DNA from: Phycisphaerae bacterium
GTDB lineage: Bacteria; Planctomycetota; Phycisphaerae; Phycisphaerales; UBA1924
Direction: 5' to 3'
Assembly: GCA_002706885.1 (NCBI GenBank)
Contig: PAKY01000057.1
Coordinates: 1-42,110 of the forward strand
Length of the DNA: 42,110 nucleotides
Shown: in pieces, positions 1-7,894 of the stretch
How positions within the stretch are numbered: the first letter of the stretch is position 1
Layout: the number at the start of each line of letters is the position of its first letter
Translations under genes and position numbers: made by a program
The notes under the pieces: generated by a model
Seen by the model: the letters and a program-made list of their open reading frames with translations, nothing else
The model's database searches: none
Told to the model about the DNA's origin: nothing

Positions 1-399
1 AACCCGGACCGGATCTCGAAGGCCGTGATGGCCCGCGGCCTCGACGCCGGCACCGACTTCAGCATCCTCTCGATCGACATCGCCGACGTCGACGTCGGCC
101 AGAACATCGGCGCCGCGCTCCAGGCCGATCAGGCCGAGGCCGACAAGAAGCGGTTCCAGGCCGAGGCCGAGAAGCGCCGCGCCATGGCGTTCGCGCACGA
201 GCAGGAATTCAGGGCCGAGGAGCAGAAGAACAAGGCCATCGTCGTCCTCGCCGAGGCCGAGGTGCCCAAGGCCATGGCCGAGGCGTTCCGATCCGGCAAC
301 CTCGGCATCATGGACTACTACCGCATGAAGAACCTCGTCGCGGACACGTCGATGCGCAGCTCGATCGCGAACCCGAACGCGAACCCCGAAGAGCACTGA
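1..399 (+). CDS. floA: Flotillin-like protein FloA (UPF0365/YqfA family), 3' part
   Basis: The gene enters from the left edge in frame 1, so its N-terminal membrane anchor and most of the SPFH domain lie outside the window. The visible 132 codons match the C-terminal part of FloA/Yqf[15 protein letters not shown], then [14 protein letters not shown], an Ala/Glu/Lys-rich helical stretch ([21 protein letters not shown], with [17 protein letters not shown] further on), and a [10 protein letters not shown] tail. Known family role: membrane-associated scaffold of bacterial lipid-raft-like microdomains, with the C-terminal coiled coil driving oligomerisation. The stop is followed after 33 bp by the end of a convergent gene, with no obvious terminator between. 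Identity is confident; the start cannot be assigned. Confidence 0.9.
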   Translation, partial: NPDRISKAVMARGLDAGTDFSILSIDIADVDVGQNIGAALQADQAEADKKRFQAEAEKRRAMAFAHEQEFRAEEQKNKAIVVLAEAEVPKAMAEAFRSGNLGIMDYYRMKNLVADTSMRSSIANPNANPEEH

Positions 400-432
400 G
401 CCACCCGGAACACGGACCTTCGGCGGTCGTGA

Positions 433-1053
433 TCAGCGGCCGCCCGAGACTTCCGCGTCGACCGCTTCCTGAAGCAGCGCGCGAACGCCTCGCCTCCTGG
501 GCTCCGGGCGCTCGACGCTCCGAGCGATCGGGACGGTGATCTCGATCACATCGTTCGGTCCGCCATCCGCGCCAATGCGCAGGTCCAGGCGAAGATCGAG
601 GCGCCCGCCGGCACGCGATTGATCGACACGACGCCCGATCCGCTGATCCGGAGGCGTGGTCATGATGCCGAGACGCTGGAGCAGGTCGTTGGATGGGCTG
701 CCGATGACGAACGTCGTGCCGGGTGGGATCAGCGCGATGTCGCCCGTTCCGGTCGGGGCGTAGATCGACTGCGGGAACAGCGCCGTGACGCCGCCGTCGC
801 TCCGCGCGTAGACCGTCTCGCCCGAACGATCGACGCCGATGTCAAAGAGCTCCTCGAACCCCGTCGGCGCACGGAGCTGCGCCTGGATGTTGCGGAGGCT
901 CGTCTGGAGCGGGCTGACGTCGGTATAGCCCTGATCGACCAAACGCCCTTGCGGCCACGCCACGCCGCCGGGGCGTGTGACATTCTGAGCGAGCGCGACG
1001 CCGGACGCAGCGGCGGTCAAGCAGGCGGCAGTGTTTCGCGTGCGACGGTTCAT
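433..1053 (-). CDS. Exported protein of unknown function
   Basis: A 206-residue protein with a probable Sec signal peptide (basic MNRRTR, Ala-rich core ending near residue 22, ...GVALAQN). The mature part has no family I recognise; it is rich in Gly, Asp and Arg and contains IPPGTTFVIGSPSNDLLQRLG in the middle. The start ATG overlaps the stop of the upstream TonB-like gene by four bases (ATGA), so the two are probably translationally coupled and their products may act together in the envelope. No membrane segment follows the signal. It could be a periplasmic partner of the TonB-like protein; that is inference from position only. Confidence 0.7.
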   Translation of the reverse strand: MNRRTRNTAACLTAAASGVALAQNVTRPGGVAWPQGRLVDQGYTDVSPLQTSLRNIQAQLRAPTGFEELFDIGVDRSGETVYARSDGGVTALFPQSIYAPTGTGDIALIPPGTTFVIGSPSNDLLQRLGIMTTPPDQRIGRRVDQSRAGGRLDLRLDLRIGADGGPNDVIEITVPIARSVERPEPRRRGVRALLQEAVDAEVSGGR

Positions 1054-2162
1054 TGGATGAAGTAAACCCTCATGACGACCTCGATGCGATGATCGGGGCC
1101 GCGTTCGCTTCGGATCTTCTCGAACCGCTCGCCGCTGACCTTCCAGTTGTAGACCGCGTCGAGCAGGTCGCTGTCGCGGACGGTCGAGCCGGTGCTCAGA
1201 TTGCGTCCCTCCTCGTCCTTCACGAAACGCGCCTCATCGACGCTCCCGTCCTTCGTGAGGAACCAGATGCGAACCGTGGCCGGTCGGTTCGACGTCATGA
1301 TCGCGGTCGTCACCGTCATATCGGGCCTGACCGTCTTGATCTTCAATCCCTGCGCCGCCACGGGGGCCCCCCACTCCCGCACGTCGATCGGGCGTTCGAC
1401 AACCGTCGCGTCGGACTGGCGGTCCGCGGGACGCCCCGGGTCAGCGACGGTCGGCTCCGCGGGCGTTTGCTGCGGACGCGGCTCGGACGGCTGCGTCGCA
1501 CGCGTCGGCGGCGCTGCTTCGCGCACCGGCCGGTTCGTCTGATCGGGTGTCGGTTCCGCCTTGGTGGTGGCGAGCGCTTCCGATTCCTGCGGCTCGCCCT
1601 CATCGATCGGCGCGGGTCGCAACAACTCCCCCGACGCCGGCTCGTCTCCCGTCGCCGCGATGGCGGAACTCGCTCCCTCCCGCTCATCGACGATGAGCAC
1701 GCTCCGAGGATCGCGCTCGGTCAACAGATCGACCTCCGGCTCCGCCGTCGCCTCCACGATCGGTGTCGCTTCGGCGGGCGGGCGGGAAACTGACGCAGCC
1801 GACGCCTCAGGCGACGGCGTGACGGGCTCGGCGGGCGGCGGCGCGGCGCTCGCGACCGACATCGCTGCCTGCTCGGTGTCGGCGACGGGCGCGTCGAAGG
1901 GCGTCGCCTCCTCGAAGCCGAGCCAGTTGATCGTCACGGCCCGCGAGGTGTCGATGCCGAGCCGCTCCTGATTCGGCGCGGGAGCGGGCCGGCGGTCTTC
2001 AGAGCGATCGATCGAAGCGGCGTCCTGGGCGCCGCCTCCGTTTGCAGCGCGATCGACGATCGCCGCCGCGCCCAATGCGTGAAGGGCGACGCTCACCACC
2101 GAGCCGGCGATGAGCCAGCCGCGAGACGTCAGTCTCGATTTCGGTACGTCGGAGCCGGGCAT
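1050..2162 (-). CDS. TonB-like envelope-spanning protein
   Basis: About 370 residues. A short basic N-terminus is followed by one hydrophobic helix at about residues 17-37 (WLIAGSVVSVALHALGAAAI), then a long Pro/Ala/Glu/Thr-rich low-complexity linker of roughly 200 residues, and a folded C-terminal part of about 100 residues with alternating strands (TVRIWFLTKDGSVDEARF, DAVYNWKVSGERFEK, IEVVMRVYFIQ). This layout, and the xVxFxxxxDGxVxxAxxxx...AVxxWxF-like pattern at the end, resembles energy transducer TonB proteins. No ExbB/ExbD genes are nearby. A GTG three bases upstream is an alternative start; AGGGG precedes the ATG. It lies 17 bp after maf and overlaps the following exported gene by four bases. 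Confidence 0.6.
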   Translation of the reverse strand: MPGSDVPKSRLTSRGWLIAGSVVSVALHALGAAAIVDRAANGGGAQDAASIDRSEDRRPAPAPNQERLGIDTSRAVTINWLGFEEATPFDAPVADTEQAAMSVASAAPPPAEPVTPSPEASAASVSRPPAEATPIVEATAEPEVDLLTERDPRSVLIVDEREGASSAIAATGDEPASGELLRPAPIDEGEPQESEALATTKAEPTPDQTNRPVREAAPPTRATQPSEPRPQQTPAEPTVADPGRPADRQSDATVVERPIDVREWGAPVAAQGLKIKTVRPDMTVTTAIMTSNRPATVRIWFLTKDGSVDEARFVKDEEGRNLSTGSTVRDSDLLDAVYNWKVSGERFEKIRSERGPDHRIEVVMRVYFIQ

Positions 2163-2179
2163 CACGCCCCTCGCGCGAG

Positions 2180-2911
2180 CTACGCCACGCCGAGCCGACG
2201 CTTCAGCTCGACCATGGGGAGCCCGGTTACCGCGGTCGGGTCGCCGTCACACGACAATGGCCATCCCGCCCGCGCTCGCTCATCGTAGTTGTACGCCCCC
2301 GCCTTGCCTCGCCAGTGTTCGGATTCGACGTAGGACCGAATCTCGTCGTCCGACACTTCGCCGAGCGTCACGGTCGCGGCGACTGCGAACAGATCGCGGG
2401 CGCCCGTCGCGACATCGATCAGGCAAACACCTGTCAGAACGTCGTGTGCACGCGCGGCAAATCTCCGGATGATCGAGTCCGCTTCCTCCGCCGACGCCGG
2501 CTGACCGATGATCGCGCCATCGAGCACACAGACAGTGTCCGCGCCGAGCACCAGCCCCTCGGTGACGCCGTGCTTTTCACGGTCTCGCCAGGCCACGGTT
2601 GCCTTGAGATACGCGAGCGACATGACCCACTCGGCGGCGCCACCTGATCCGGGGCTTAGCTCGCCGTCATCGACACCCACCGCAACCACATCGAACTTGA
2701 TCCCCGCTCCGTCGAGCAGTTCTCGGCGGCGCGGTGAGCGGCTCGCGAGCCAAATCCGCGGAATCATGCCTTCCGGGATGTTCTCACCGTCGTTTACGAT
2801 CCCGTCTGAGCTTCGGCCAGCACCCATCGTCAGCCCGTCCCGTCCGTCCGTCTCGTCACCGCCCTCGAGGCCCCTGGGTCCGTTCGGACGTCCTGTCGGA
2901 ATCCCTACCAC
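2180..2911 (-). CDS. maf: Maf-family nucleoside triphosphate pyrophosphatase
   Basis: The Maf fold is complete from residue about 52: IWLASRSPRRRELLDGAG is the phosphate-binding signature, followed by LVLGADTVCVLDGAIIGQP with the conserved Asp and ending in TAVTGLPMVELKRRLG. The family hydrolyses non-canonical or canonical NTPs to NMP and pyrophosphate and is linked to house-cleaning and septation control. The frame begins at a GTG with a good AGGAG site (243 aa), but the first 48 residues are low-complexity and unlike the family. An ATG at 2767 would give the usual length of about 195 aa but has no properly spaced ribosome-binding site. It heads a minus-strand run with the TonB-like and exported genes. 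Confidence 0.88.
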   Translation of the reverse strand: MVGIPTGRPNGPRGLEGGDETDGRDGLTMGAGRSSDGIVNDGENIPEGMIPRIWLASRSPRRRELLDGAGIKFDVVAVGVDDGELSPGSGGAAEWVMSLAYLKATVAWRDREKHGVTEGLVLGADTVCVLDGAIIGQPASAEEADSIIRRFAARAHDVLTGVCLIDVATGARDLFAVAATVTLGEVSDDEIRSYVESEHWRGKAGAYNYDERARAGWPLSCDGDPTAVTGLPMVELKRRLGVA

Positions 2912-2935
2912 GAACCTCTCCTCTCAGCGACGTCC

Positions 2936-2941
2936 TACGGT
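2936..2941 (+). promoter_or_regulatory. Candidate -10 box (TACGGT) for a leaderless amidase mRNA
   Basis: TACGGT ends 6 nt before the ATG at 2948 and no Shine-Dalgarno sequence is visible there. The TANNNT-N6-ATG spacing would put the transcript start at or next to the start codon. No -35 box is apparent. The same arrangement occurs before four other genes in the window. Confidence 0.35.
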
Positions 2942-2947
2942 ACCGCT

Positions 2948-3742
2948 ATGCGGGCGCACTTGATGCAGTTCGACGTCGCTTGGGAAGATCGCGACGAGAA
3001 CTTTCGCCGCGTGGATGAACTGCTCGACCGCACGGACATCCAATCGGGCGATCTGGTCGTTCTTCCGGAACTCTTCGACGGCGGTTTCAGCCTGAACACC
3101 TCGCTGACGGCCGATACGACGGGCCTCACGGCCTCGTATCTCCAACGCCTCGCGGACGACCTCGATTGCACGGTGCAGGGCGCACGGACGGTGTTCGCCT
3201 GCGGCGGGCAGTCGAGCGCGTGCCCCCTCGCCCGGAACGAGGCGATCGTCTTCGAGCCCGGTGGGGCCTGCGTGGCCCGATATCACAAGGTCCACCCCTT
3301 CACCTTCGGGCGTGAACCCGAAGCGTTCGAAGGCGGAAACGACCTGGCGATCTACGCCTGGAAGCAGGCGGACGAATCGCTCACCGTCTGCCCCGCGATC
3401 TGCTATGACCTTCGCTTCCCCGAGTTGTTTCGACTCGGCCTGAAGAAGGGCGCCGAGGTGTTCGCGATCGGCGCCAACTGGCCCTCGACCCGTCAGTCAC
3501 ACTGGCGCTCGCTCCTGATCGCACGAGCGATCGAGAACCAGGCCTACGTCCTGGGCGTCAACCGCACGGGCGACGACCCCCACCTCAACTACGTCGGCGG
3601 AAGCATCGCGATCGATCCGAAGGGTGAGATCCTCGGCGAGTTGCGCGACGAGGTGGCGGTGCTGACGGTCGACATCGACCCCGCAGAGCTCCGCGACTGG
3701 CGGGAGAAATTCCCCGCGTGGCGCGATCTGCGTCTGATTTGA
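2948..3742 (+). CDS. Carbon-nitrogen hydrolase (nitrilase superfamily, omega-amidase-like)
   Basis: A 264-residue single-domain nitrilase-superfamily enzyme of normal length. The catalytic triad is intact: Glu41 in VVLPELF, Lys114 in RYHKVHPF and Cys152 in AICYDLRFPELF. The second Glu of the family is in the PFTFGREPEAF region. Cytosolic members of this branch hydrolyse the amide of small omega-amides such as 2-oxoglutaramate, or deaminated glutathione. DLRFPEL and the WPSTRQSHWRSLLIARAIENQAYV segment are typical of omega-amidase/Nit-type members. The exact substrate cannot be read from sequence. It stands alone, divergent from maf and convergent with the FHA-ATPase gene 24 bp downstream. Confidence 0.88.
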   Translation: MRAHLMQFDVAWEDRDENFRRVDELLDRTDIQSGDLVVLPELFDGGFSLNTSLTADTTGLTASYLQRLADDLDCTVQGARTVFACGGQSSACPLARNEAIVFEPGGACVARYHKVHPFTFGREPEAFEGGNDLAIYAWKQADESLTVCPAICYDLRFPELFRLGLKKGAEVFAIGANWPSTRQSHWRSLLIARAIENQAYVLGVNRTGDDPHLNYVGGSIAIDPKGEILGELRDEVAVLTVDIDPAELRDWREKFPAWRDLRLI

Positions 3743-3766
3743 ACGTCTGATTCCGCTCGGCCGCCG

Positions 3767-5413
3767 TCACCGCGACCCGGCGACGCGCTCGACTTCCTCG
3801 ACGCTCGTCTGACCATCGGCGACGAGCTTCCACCCGAACTCGCTCAACGTCGTGAAGTGGCCCTCGGTGATGATCTTCTTGATCGCCGAGATGTTCGGGT
3901 TGCTCAGGATCACGTCGCGGAGATCGTCGCTGACCTCGAGAAGCTCGAAGAGCGCCTGTCGCCCGCGGTAGCCGGTCTTCAGGCACCGCTTGCAGCCGAC
4001 CGGGGTGTGGACCTCCGTCACGCCGTTCGCGTAACGACCCATCCGTGTCGCCTGCCCGGGCTGAAGCGGCGCGGGCGCCTTGCAGTGCGGGCAGAGGCGG
4101 CGGAGCAGCCGCTGCGCGAGCACAAGGCTCAGCGAGTTCGCCACCAGGTACGGCTCGACCTTGAGGTCGAGCAGACGGAAGACCGCCGACACGGTGTCCT
4201 TGGAGTGCACGGTCGAGAACACGAGGTGACCTGTCATCGCGGCCTGCATCGCCGTGCGCGCCGTGTCCTCGTCGCGGATCTCACCGAGCAGGATGACGTC
4301 CGGATCCTGACGGAGCACGCTTCGAAGCATCGAATAGAACGTCGCGCCCTGCTTCTCGTTGATGGGCATCTGCGTGACGTTGTCGATCTGGTACTCGACC
4401 GGGTCTTCAATCGTGACGACGTTACGGGCGTCACGATCGATCTCGCGGAGGCAGTTGTAGAGCGTGGTCGTCTTGCCCGAGCCGGTCGGGCCGCAGACGA
4501 GCAGCATGCCCGCGTCGAGCGAGCAGACCTTCTGGATCTTCTCGCGCATGTACCCGACGAGCCCGAGGTCCTCGATCGCCGTCGGCACACCCCGCTGATC
4601 AAGCACGCGGATCACGAGCTTCGAGCCGTGGACCGAGGGCGTCAGGCTTACGCGGTACTCGATGCGACGATCGGGGAAACGCGTCGAGAAGTGCCCATCG
4701 AGCACCGCGGTCTTCGCGGCCTGGGGCATGTGGCACGCCGTGCGCACCAGCCCAACGAGCAGTTCATAGACCTCGTTCGGGATCTCCGCGATCCAGACCA
4801 TGACGCCGTCGACACGCATGCGGATGTGCGCCGAATCGCCCTTGGGCTCGACATGGACGTCGGTCGCGGTCGTCCGGCTGGCGACGCGGAGGAGCAGACG
4901 GAGGCACTGCGGGCCGTGGCTCGGGGCGGAGAGCGCGTCGCTGTCGTCGCCCGACGCGTCGATGAGGCGGACGTTCTCATCAACCTTCGGAGGCTCGGGA
5001 AACGCGTCGAGCGTGGCTCGGATGTCGCGCGCCCAGGCTTCGTTCAACTCGGCCGCCGCGCCGTTCGCCCGGACCCTCCGCTTGCTTGAGAGCTTGCGGT
5101 CGCTGTCGTCCGCGTCGCGGTCCTCGACCCGGAGTTCGAGCCCGCCGACGCTGATCACGTCCCCCACGCTCAGCACCGATTCGGTGACCTTCATCCCGTT
5201 GAGCTTCGTGCCGTTCCGACTTCCGAGATCGCGCACTCGAAAGGACCCGCCGCTGACGTCCGGGGCGGGCTCGATCACCGCGTGATGGCGGCTCGCCTTG
5301 TCCGCCTTGATGCGCAGACGGTTGTCGGGATGCCTGCCGATCGTGATCGGCTCGCCATCGAGCTTGATGGGCCTGCCCCGCCCGTCGACCGTCCGAAGCT
5401 GCAATTCCGCCAT
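3767..5413 (-). CDS. FHA domain fused to GspE/PilB-type secretion ATPase
   Basis: A 548-residue two-part protein. Residues about 22-75 form a forkhead-associated (phosphothreonine-binding) domain: ITIGRHPDN, ASRHHAVIE and DLGSRNGTKLNG, with the usual Arg27, Ser41, His44 and Asn67. After a charged linker (95-165) comes a type II secretion/type IV pilus hexameric ATPase core. It has the Walker A GPTGSGKTT (308-316), the Asp box IEDPVE (335-340), Walker B ILLGEIRDEDTA, the His box TGHLVFSTVHSKD, and a CxxC...CxxC zinc knuckle (Cys441/444 and 474/477). The usual N-terminal T2SSE_N domain is absent and FHA takes its place. No other gsp/pil gene is adjacent. Role inferred: an assembly ATPase whose recruitment may depend on Ser/Thr phosphorylation. 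Confidence 0.92.
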   Translation of the reverse strand: MAELQLRTVDGRGRPIKLDGEPITIGRHPDNRLRIKADKASRHHAVIEPAPDVSGGSFRVRDLGSRNGTKLNGMKVTESVLSVGDVISVGGLELRVEDRDADDSDRKLSSKRRVRANGAAAELNEAWARDIRATLDAFPEPPKVDENVRLIDASGDDSDALSAPSHGPQCLRLLLRVASRTTATDVHVEPKGDSAHIRMRVDGVMVWIAEIPNEVYELLVGLVRTACHMPQAAKTAVLDGHFSTRFPDRRIEYRVSLTPSVHGSKLVIRVLDQRGVPTAIEDLGLVGYMREKIQKVCSLDAGMLLVCGPTGSGKTTTLYNCLREIDRDARNVVTIEDPVEYQIDNVTQMPINEKQGATFYSMLRSVLRQDPDVILLGEIRDEDTARTAMQAAMTGHLVFSTVHSKDTVSAVFRLLDLKVEPYLVANSLSLVLAQRLLRRLCPHCKAPAPLQPGQATRMGRYANGVTEVHTPVGCKRCLKTGYRGRQALFELLEVSDDLRDVILSNPNISAIKKIITEGHFTTLSEFGWKLVADGQTSVEEVERVAGSR

Positions 5414-5460
5414 CAGCAGGACCTCCGGCGGAAGTCTATACGGGTTCCATCCGTCAACGA

Positions 5461-5488
5461 AAAACGGCCCGGGTCAAGCCCGGGCCGT
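5461..5488 (-). terminator. Rho-independent terminator of the PEP-CTERM gene
   Basis: ACGGCCCGGG and its exact complement form a 10-bp stem (5464-5473 with 5479-5488) around a 5-nt loop. Read on the minus strand it is followed by TTTT. It lies just after the stop of the minus-strand PEP-CTERM gene and upstream of the FHA-ATPase start. Confidence 0.8.
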
Positions 5489-5511
5489 CTCGGTCAGGTT
5501 GCTCGCGTCGC

Positions 5512-6225
5512 TCAGCGACGGCGACGGCCGGCGAGCGCGAGGCCGCCGATGCCGATCAGCGCCATCGAACCCGGGCTCGGAACTTCCATGTCGAACTGGA
5601 TGTCGCTCAGGAAGAGGTCGCGGTTCGGCTCCTGCGAGATCAGGTTGATGTCGACGTCCAGCGCGAAGATGTCGCTGAAGTCGAAACCCGCGTCGATGTC
5701 GAAGTCGTTCAGAGCGAAGAACTCGATCGACGCCAGACCCGGCGCGAGGAACCTGGTGAGCGACGCCTCGAGGCCCGAGCCGTCGGTCAGCGTGACCGTC
5801 ACGTCGGTCTCGAGGTCGATCGTCAGGAACGTCATGCGGACGCTCTGGGTGCCCTCGGCGATCGCGTCGAAGCCGAGGCCGGCAGCGCCGCCCTCGGTTC
5901 CGACGCCGTCGTAGCGAAGGTTCACGACCGACGCGTTGCCCGCGCCCATGTCGATGCCCAAGCCCGGGGTGCCTTCGAACGCCGCGAAGATGTTCAGGCG
6001 AGAGTTGAACGGGTTCTGAACGATGTCCCACGAGAGCTCACGCTCGCCGCCGAGGACGTTCGCAAGAGCGTCGTTCAGCGTGCCTTCCGCCGAACGCGTC
6101 GAGATGTCGATCTCGCCCGTGCTGAAATCGTCCACCAGAACGACGCCCGCGGACGCCGAGCTGACAAGGCCGGCCGCCGCGGCGATCGCGATGCCGTGGA
6201 TAAGGGTCGTCTTCTTTGAACTCAT
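5512..6225 (-). CDS. PEP-CTERM-sorted exported protein
   Basis: 237 residues from the ATG at 6225, which has a GGAGGGG site about 8 nt upstream. A Sec signal peptide (MSSKKTTL..., cleaved near SSASAG) is followed by a beta-rich, Asp/Asn/Thr-rich body beginning VVLVDDFSTGEIDIST. The C-terminus is a classic PEP-CTERM anchor: VPSPGSMALIGIGGLALAG followed by RRRR. Known role of the tag: recognition and processing by exosortase during export to the surface. The body has no catalytic signature I recognise. It is monocistronic: a 216-bp divergent intergenic region upstream faces serS and a strong terminator follows. Function beyond surface/extracellular location is unknown. Confidence 0.85.
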   Translation of the reverse strand: MSSKKTTLIHGIAIAAAAGLVSSASAGVVLVDDFSTGEIDISTRSAEGTLNDALANVLGGERELSWDIVQNPFNSRLNIFAAFEGTPGLGIDMGAGNASVVNLRYDGVGTEGGAAGLGFDAIAEGTQSVRMTFLTIDLETDVTVTLTDGSGLEASLTRFLAPGLASIEFFALNDFDIDAGFDFSDIFALDVDINLISQEPNRDLFLSDIQFDMEVPSPGSMALIGIGGLALAGRRRR

Positions 6226-6428
6226 GTGTACGGTCCCCTCCAAGGGATGTCCTGGCGGCCTTCCCCACACGAGAGGCCACGCTTCGACCGTGAAGGGGCC
6301 ACACACTCGGGGCCCCCGCAAGGAAAGCAACAAAGAAAAACGCGTAGATTCCTTGCCTCATCAACCGTTCCGATGAGACCTTGCGGCGGTCATCAACGGC
6401 GACCCGCCGGGCATAGCGCCCGCCCCGC

Positions 6429-6434
6429 TACACT
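6429..6434 (+). promoter_or_regulatory. Candidate -10 box (TACACT) for a leaderless serS mRNA
   Basis: TACACT ends 7 nt before the serS ATG at 6442. The 20 bases before the ATG contain no purine-rich ribosome-binding site, so translation from the very 5' end of the mRNA is likely. No -35 box is seen. Confidence 0.4.
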
Positions 6435-6441
6435 CCGCGCC

Positions 6442-7851
6442 ATGATCGATCTCCGGCAACTTCGTGAGGACCCTGACCGGTTCAGGCGTGGGGCCCGACT
6501 CAAGGGGTCGGACTGCGACATCGACCGCCTCCTCGAGCTCGACACCCAAAAACGCTCCTATCAGCAGGACGCTGAACGCCTCCGAGCAGAGCAGAAGTCC
6601 CTCGCAAAGTCGAGCGGGCCGCGGATGGGGCAGTTATCGGGCCAGATCAAGTCCGCCTCGGACGCCGACCGGCCCGCCCTCGAAGCGGAGCTCGCCGATC
6701 TCCGAGCCGCCCCCGCGCGACTGAAGGATCAGATTCAGGAGCTCGAGGCCCGCATCAACGAGGTCGAGCCCGAGCTCAGCGCCATCCTGCTCACCGTGCC
6801 CCAGCCGCCCGACGACGACGTCCCGGAGGGCTCGTCAGCAGATGACAACGTCGAAATCTCGCGTTGGGCGCCGGATGGGTGGGACTGGGACGCAGGCTTC
6901 AAAGGAAGCAAGGGGTTCGACCCGCAGACGCACCTCGAGCTCTGCGAGCGTCTCGGCTTGGTCGATTTCCCGCGCGGCGTCAAGATGGCCGGCTCCCGCA
7001 GCTATGTCCTGACCGGTCTCGGCATGCGGCTTCACCAGGCGATCCTCCGCTACGCGTTCGACTTCATGGTCCAGCACAACGGGTTCACGCCGATGAGCGT
7101 CCCTGTCATCGTCCGCGAAGAGGCGATGACCGCCACCGGGTTCTTCCCGGGTGGTCGCGATCAGGCGTACCTCGTCTCCGAAACGGCCCGTGGGGCTGGG
7201 CAGGACCTGTTCCTGACGGGCACGGGCGAAGTCGGCCTCATGGGACTACATCAGGATGAGATTCTCGACACCGCGCGGCTTCCGCTCCGCTACGTCACGG
7301 TGTCCCCGTGCTTCCGGCGCGAGGCGGGCGCTGCGGGCAAGGACACCGCTGGCCTGTACCGGATCCATCAGTTCGACAAGGTCGAGCAGGTCGTCATCTG
7401 CGCCCCCGACGAGGCCGAGAGCCGTGCGTGGCACAAGAAGATGATCGGGTACGTCGAGGACCTTCTTCGCTCGCTCGAGCTTCCCTACCGCCTCCTGCAA
7501 TGCTGCACGGGCGACCTCGGCGCGAAGAACGCGGACATGGTTGATATCGAGTCGTGGATGCCCGGCCGCGGCGAACTCGACGCGGGCGGCCGACCGACCG
7601 GGGACTTCGGCGAGACGCACTCGGCGAGCCGCCTCTACGACTACCAGTGCCGTCGCCTGAATATGCGATGCCGCGAGGGAGGCGAGACCGGCAAGGGCGC
7701 GACCGCGTTCTGCCACAGCCTCAATAACACGGTCGCCGCGAGCCCGCGGATCCTGATCCCGCTCCTCGAGATGTATCAGAACGCCGACGGAACGGTCACG
7801 ATCCCGGAGCCGCTGCGCCCGCACATGGGCGGCATCGATCGGATCGGGTAG
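6442..7851 (+). CDS. serS: Seryl-tRNA synthetase
   Basis: 469 residues, somewhat longer than the usual 420-430. The N-terminal MIDLRQLREDPDRFRRG and a Glu/Lys/Arg/Leu-rich antiparallel coiled coil (about 30-120) form the tRNA-binding arm. Next come the class II synthetase motifs: motif 2 around SPCFRREAGAAGKDTAGLYRIHQF, and motif 3 within the C-terminal CHSLNNTVAASPRILIPLLE; TGTGEVGLMGLH sits in the serine pocket region. It charges tRNA-Ser (and tRNA-Sec if present) with serine. The ATG at 6442 fits the family N-terminus. The open frame runs 72 codons further upstream but overlaps the promoter of the divergent PEP-CTERM gene and has no family similarity. Confidence 0.97.
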   Translation: MIDLRQLREDPDRFRRGARLKGSDCDIDRLLELDTQKRSYQQDAERLRAEQKSLAKSSGPRMGQLSGQIKSASDADRPALEAELADLRAAPARLKDQIQELEARINEVEPELSAILLTVPQPPDDDVPEGSSADDNVEISRWAPDGWDWDAGFKGSKGFDPQTHLELCERLGLVDFPRGVKMAGSRSYVLTGLGMRLHQAILRYAFDFMVQHNGFTPMSVPVIVREEAMTATGFFPGGRDQAYLVSETARGAGQDLFLTGTGEVGLMGLHQDEILDTARLPLRYVTVSPCFRREAGAAGKDTAGLYRIHQFDKVEQVVICAPDEAESRAWHKKMIGYVEDLLRSLELPYRLLQCCTGDLGAKNADMVDIESWMPGRGELDAGGRPTGDFGETHSASRLYDYQCRRLNMRCREGGETGKGATAFCHSLNNTVAASPRILIPLLEMYQNADGTVTIPEPLRPHMGGIDRIG

Positions 7852-7894
7852 ACGATCGCGGCGCCGACGCCACGCCGACGAATCGTGCGAGCGA

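Noticed and set aside
3767-5413. FHA-ATPase taken as part of a local type II secretion operon
   Set aside because: No gspD/F/G/L or pil gene is adjacent on either side; the neighbours are a nitrilase-type gene and a PEP-CTERM gene.
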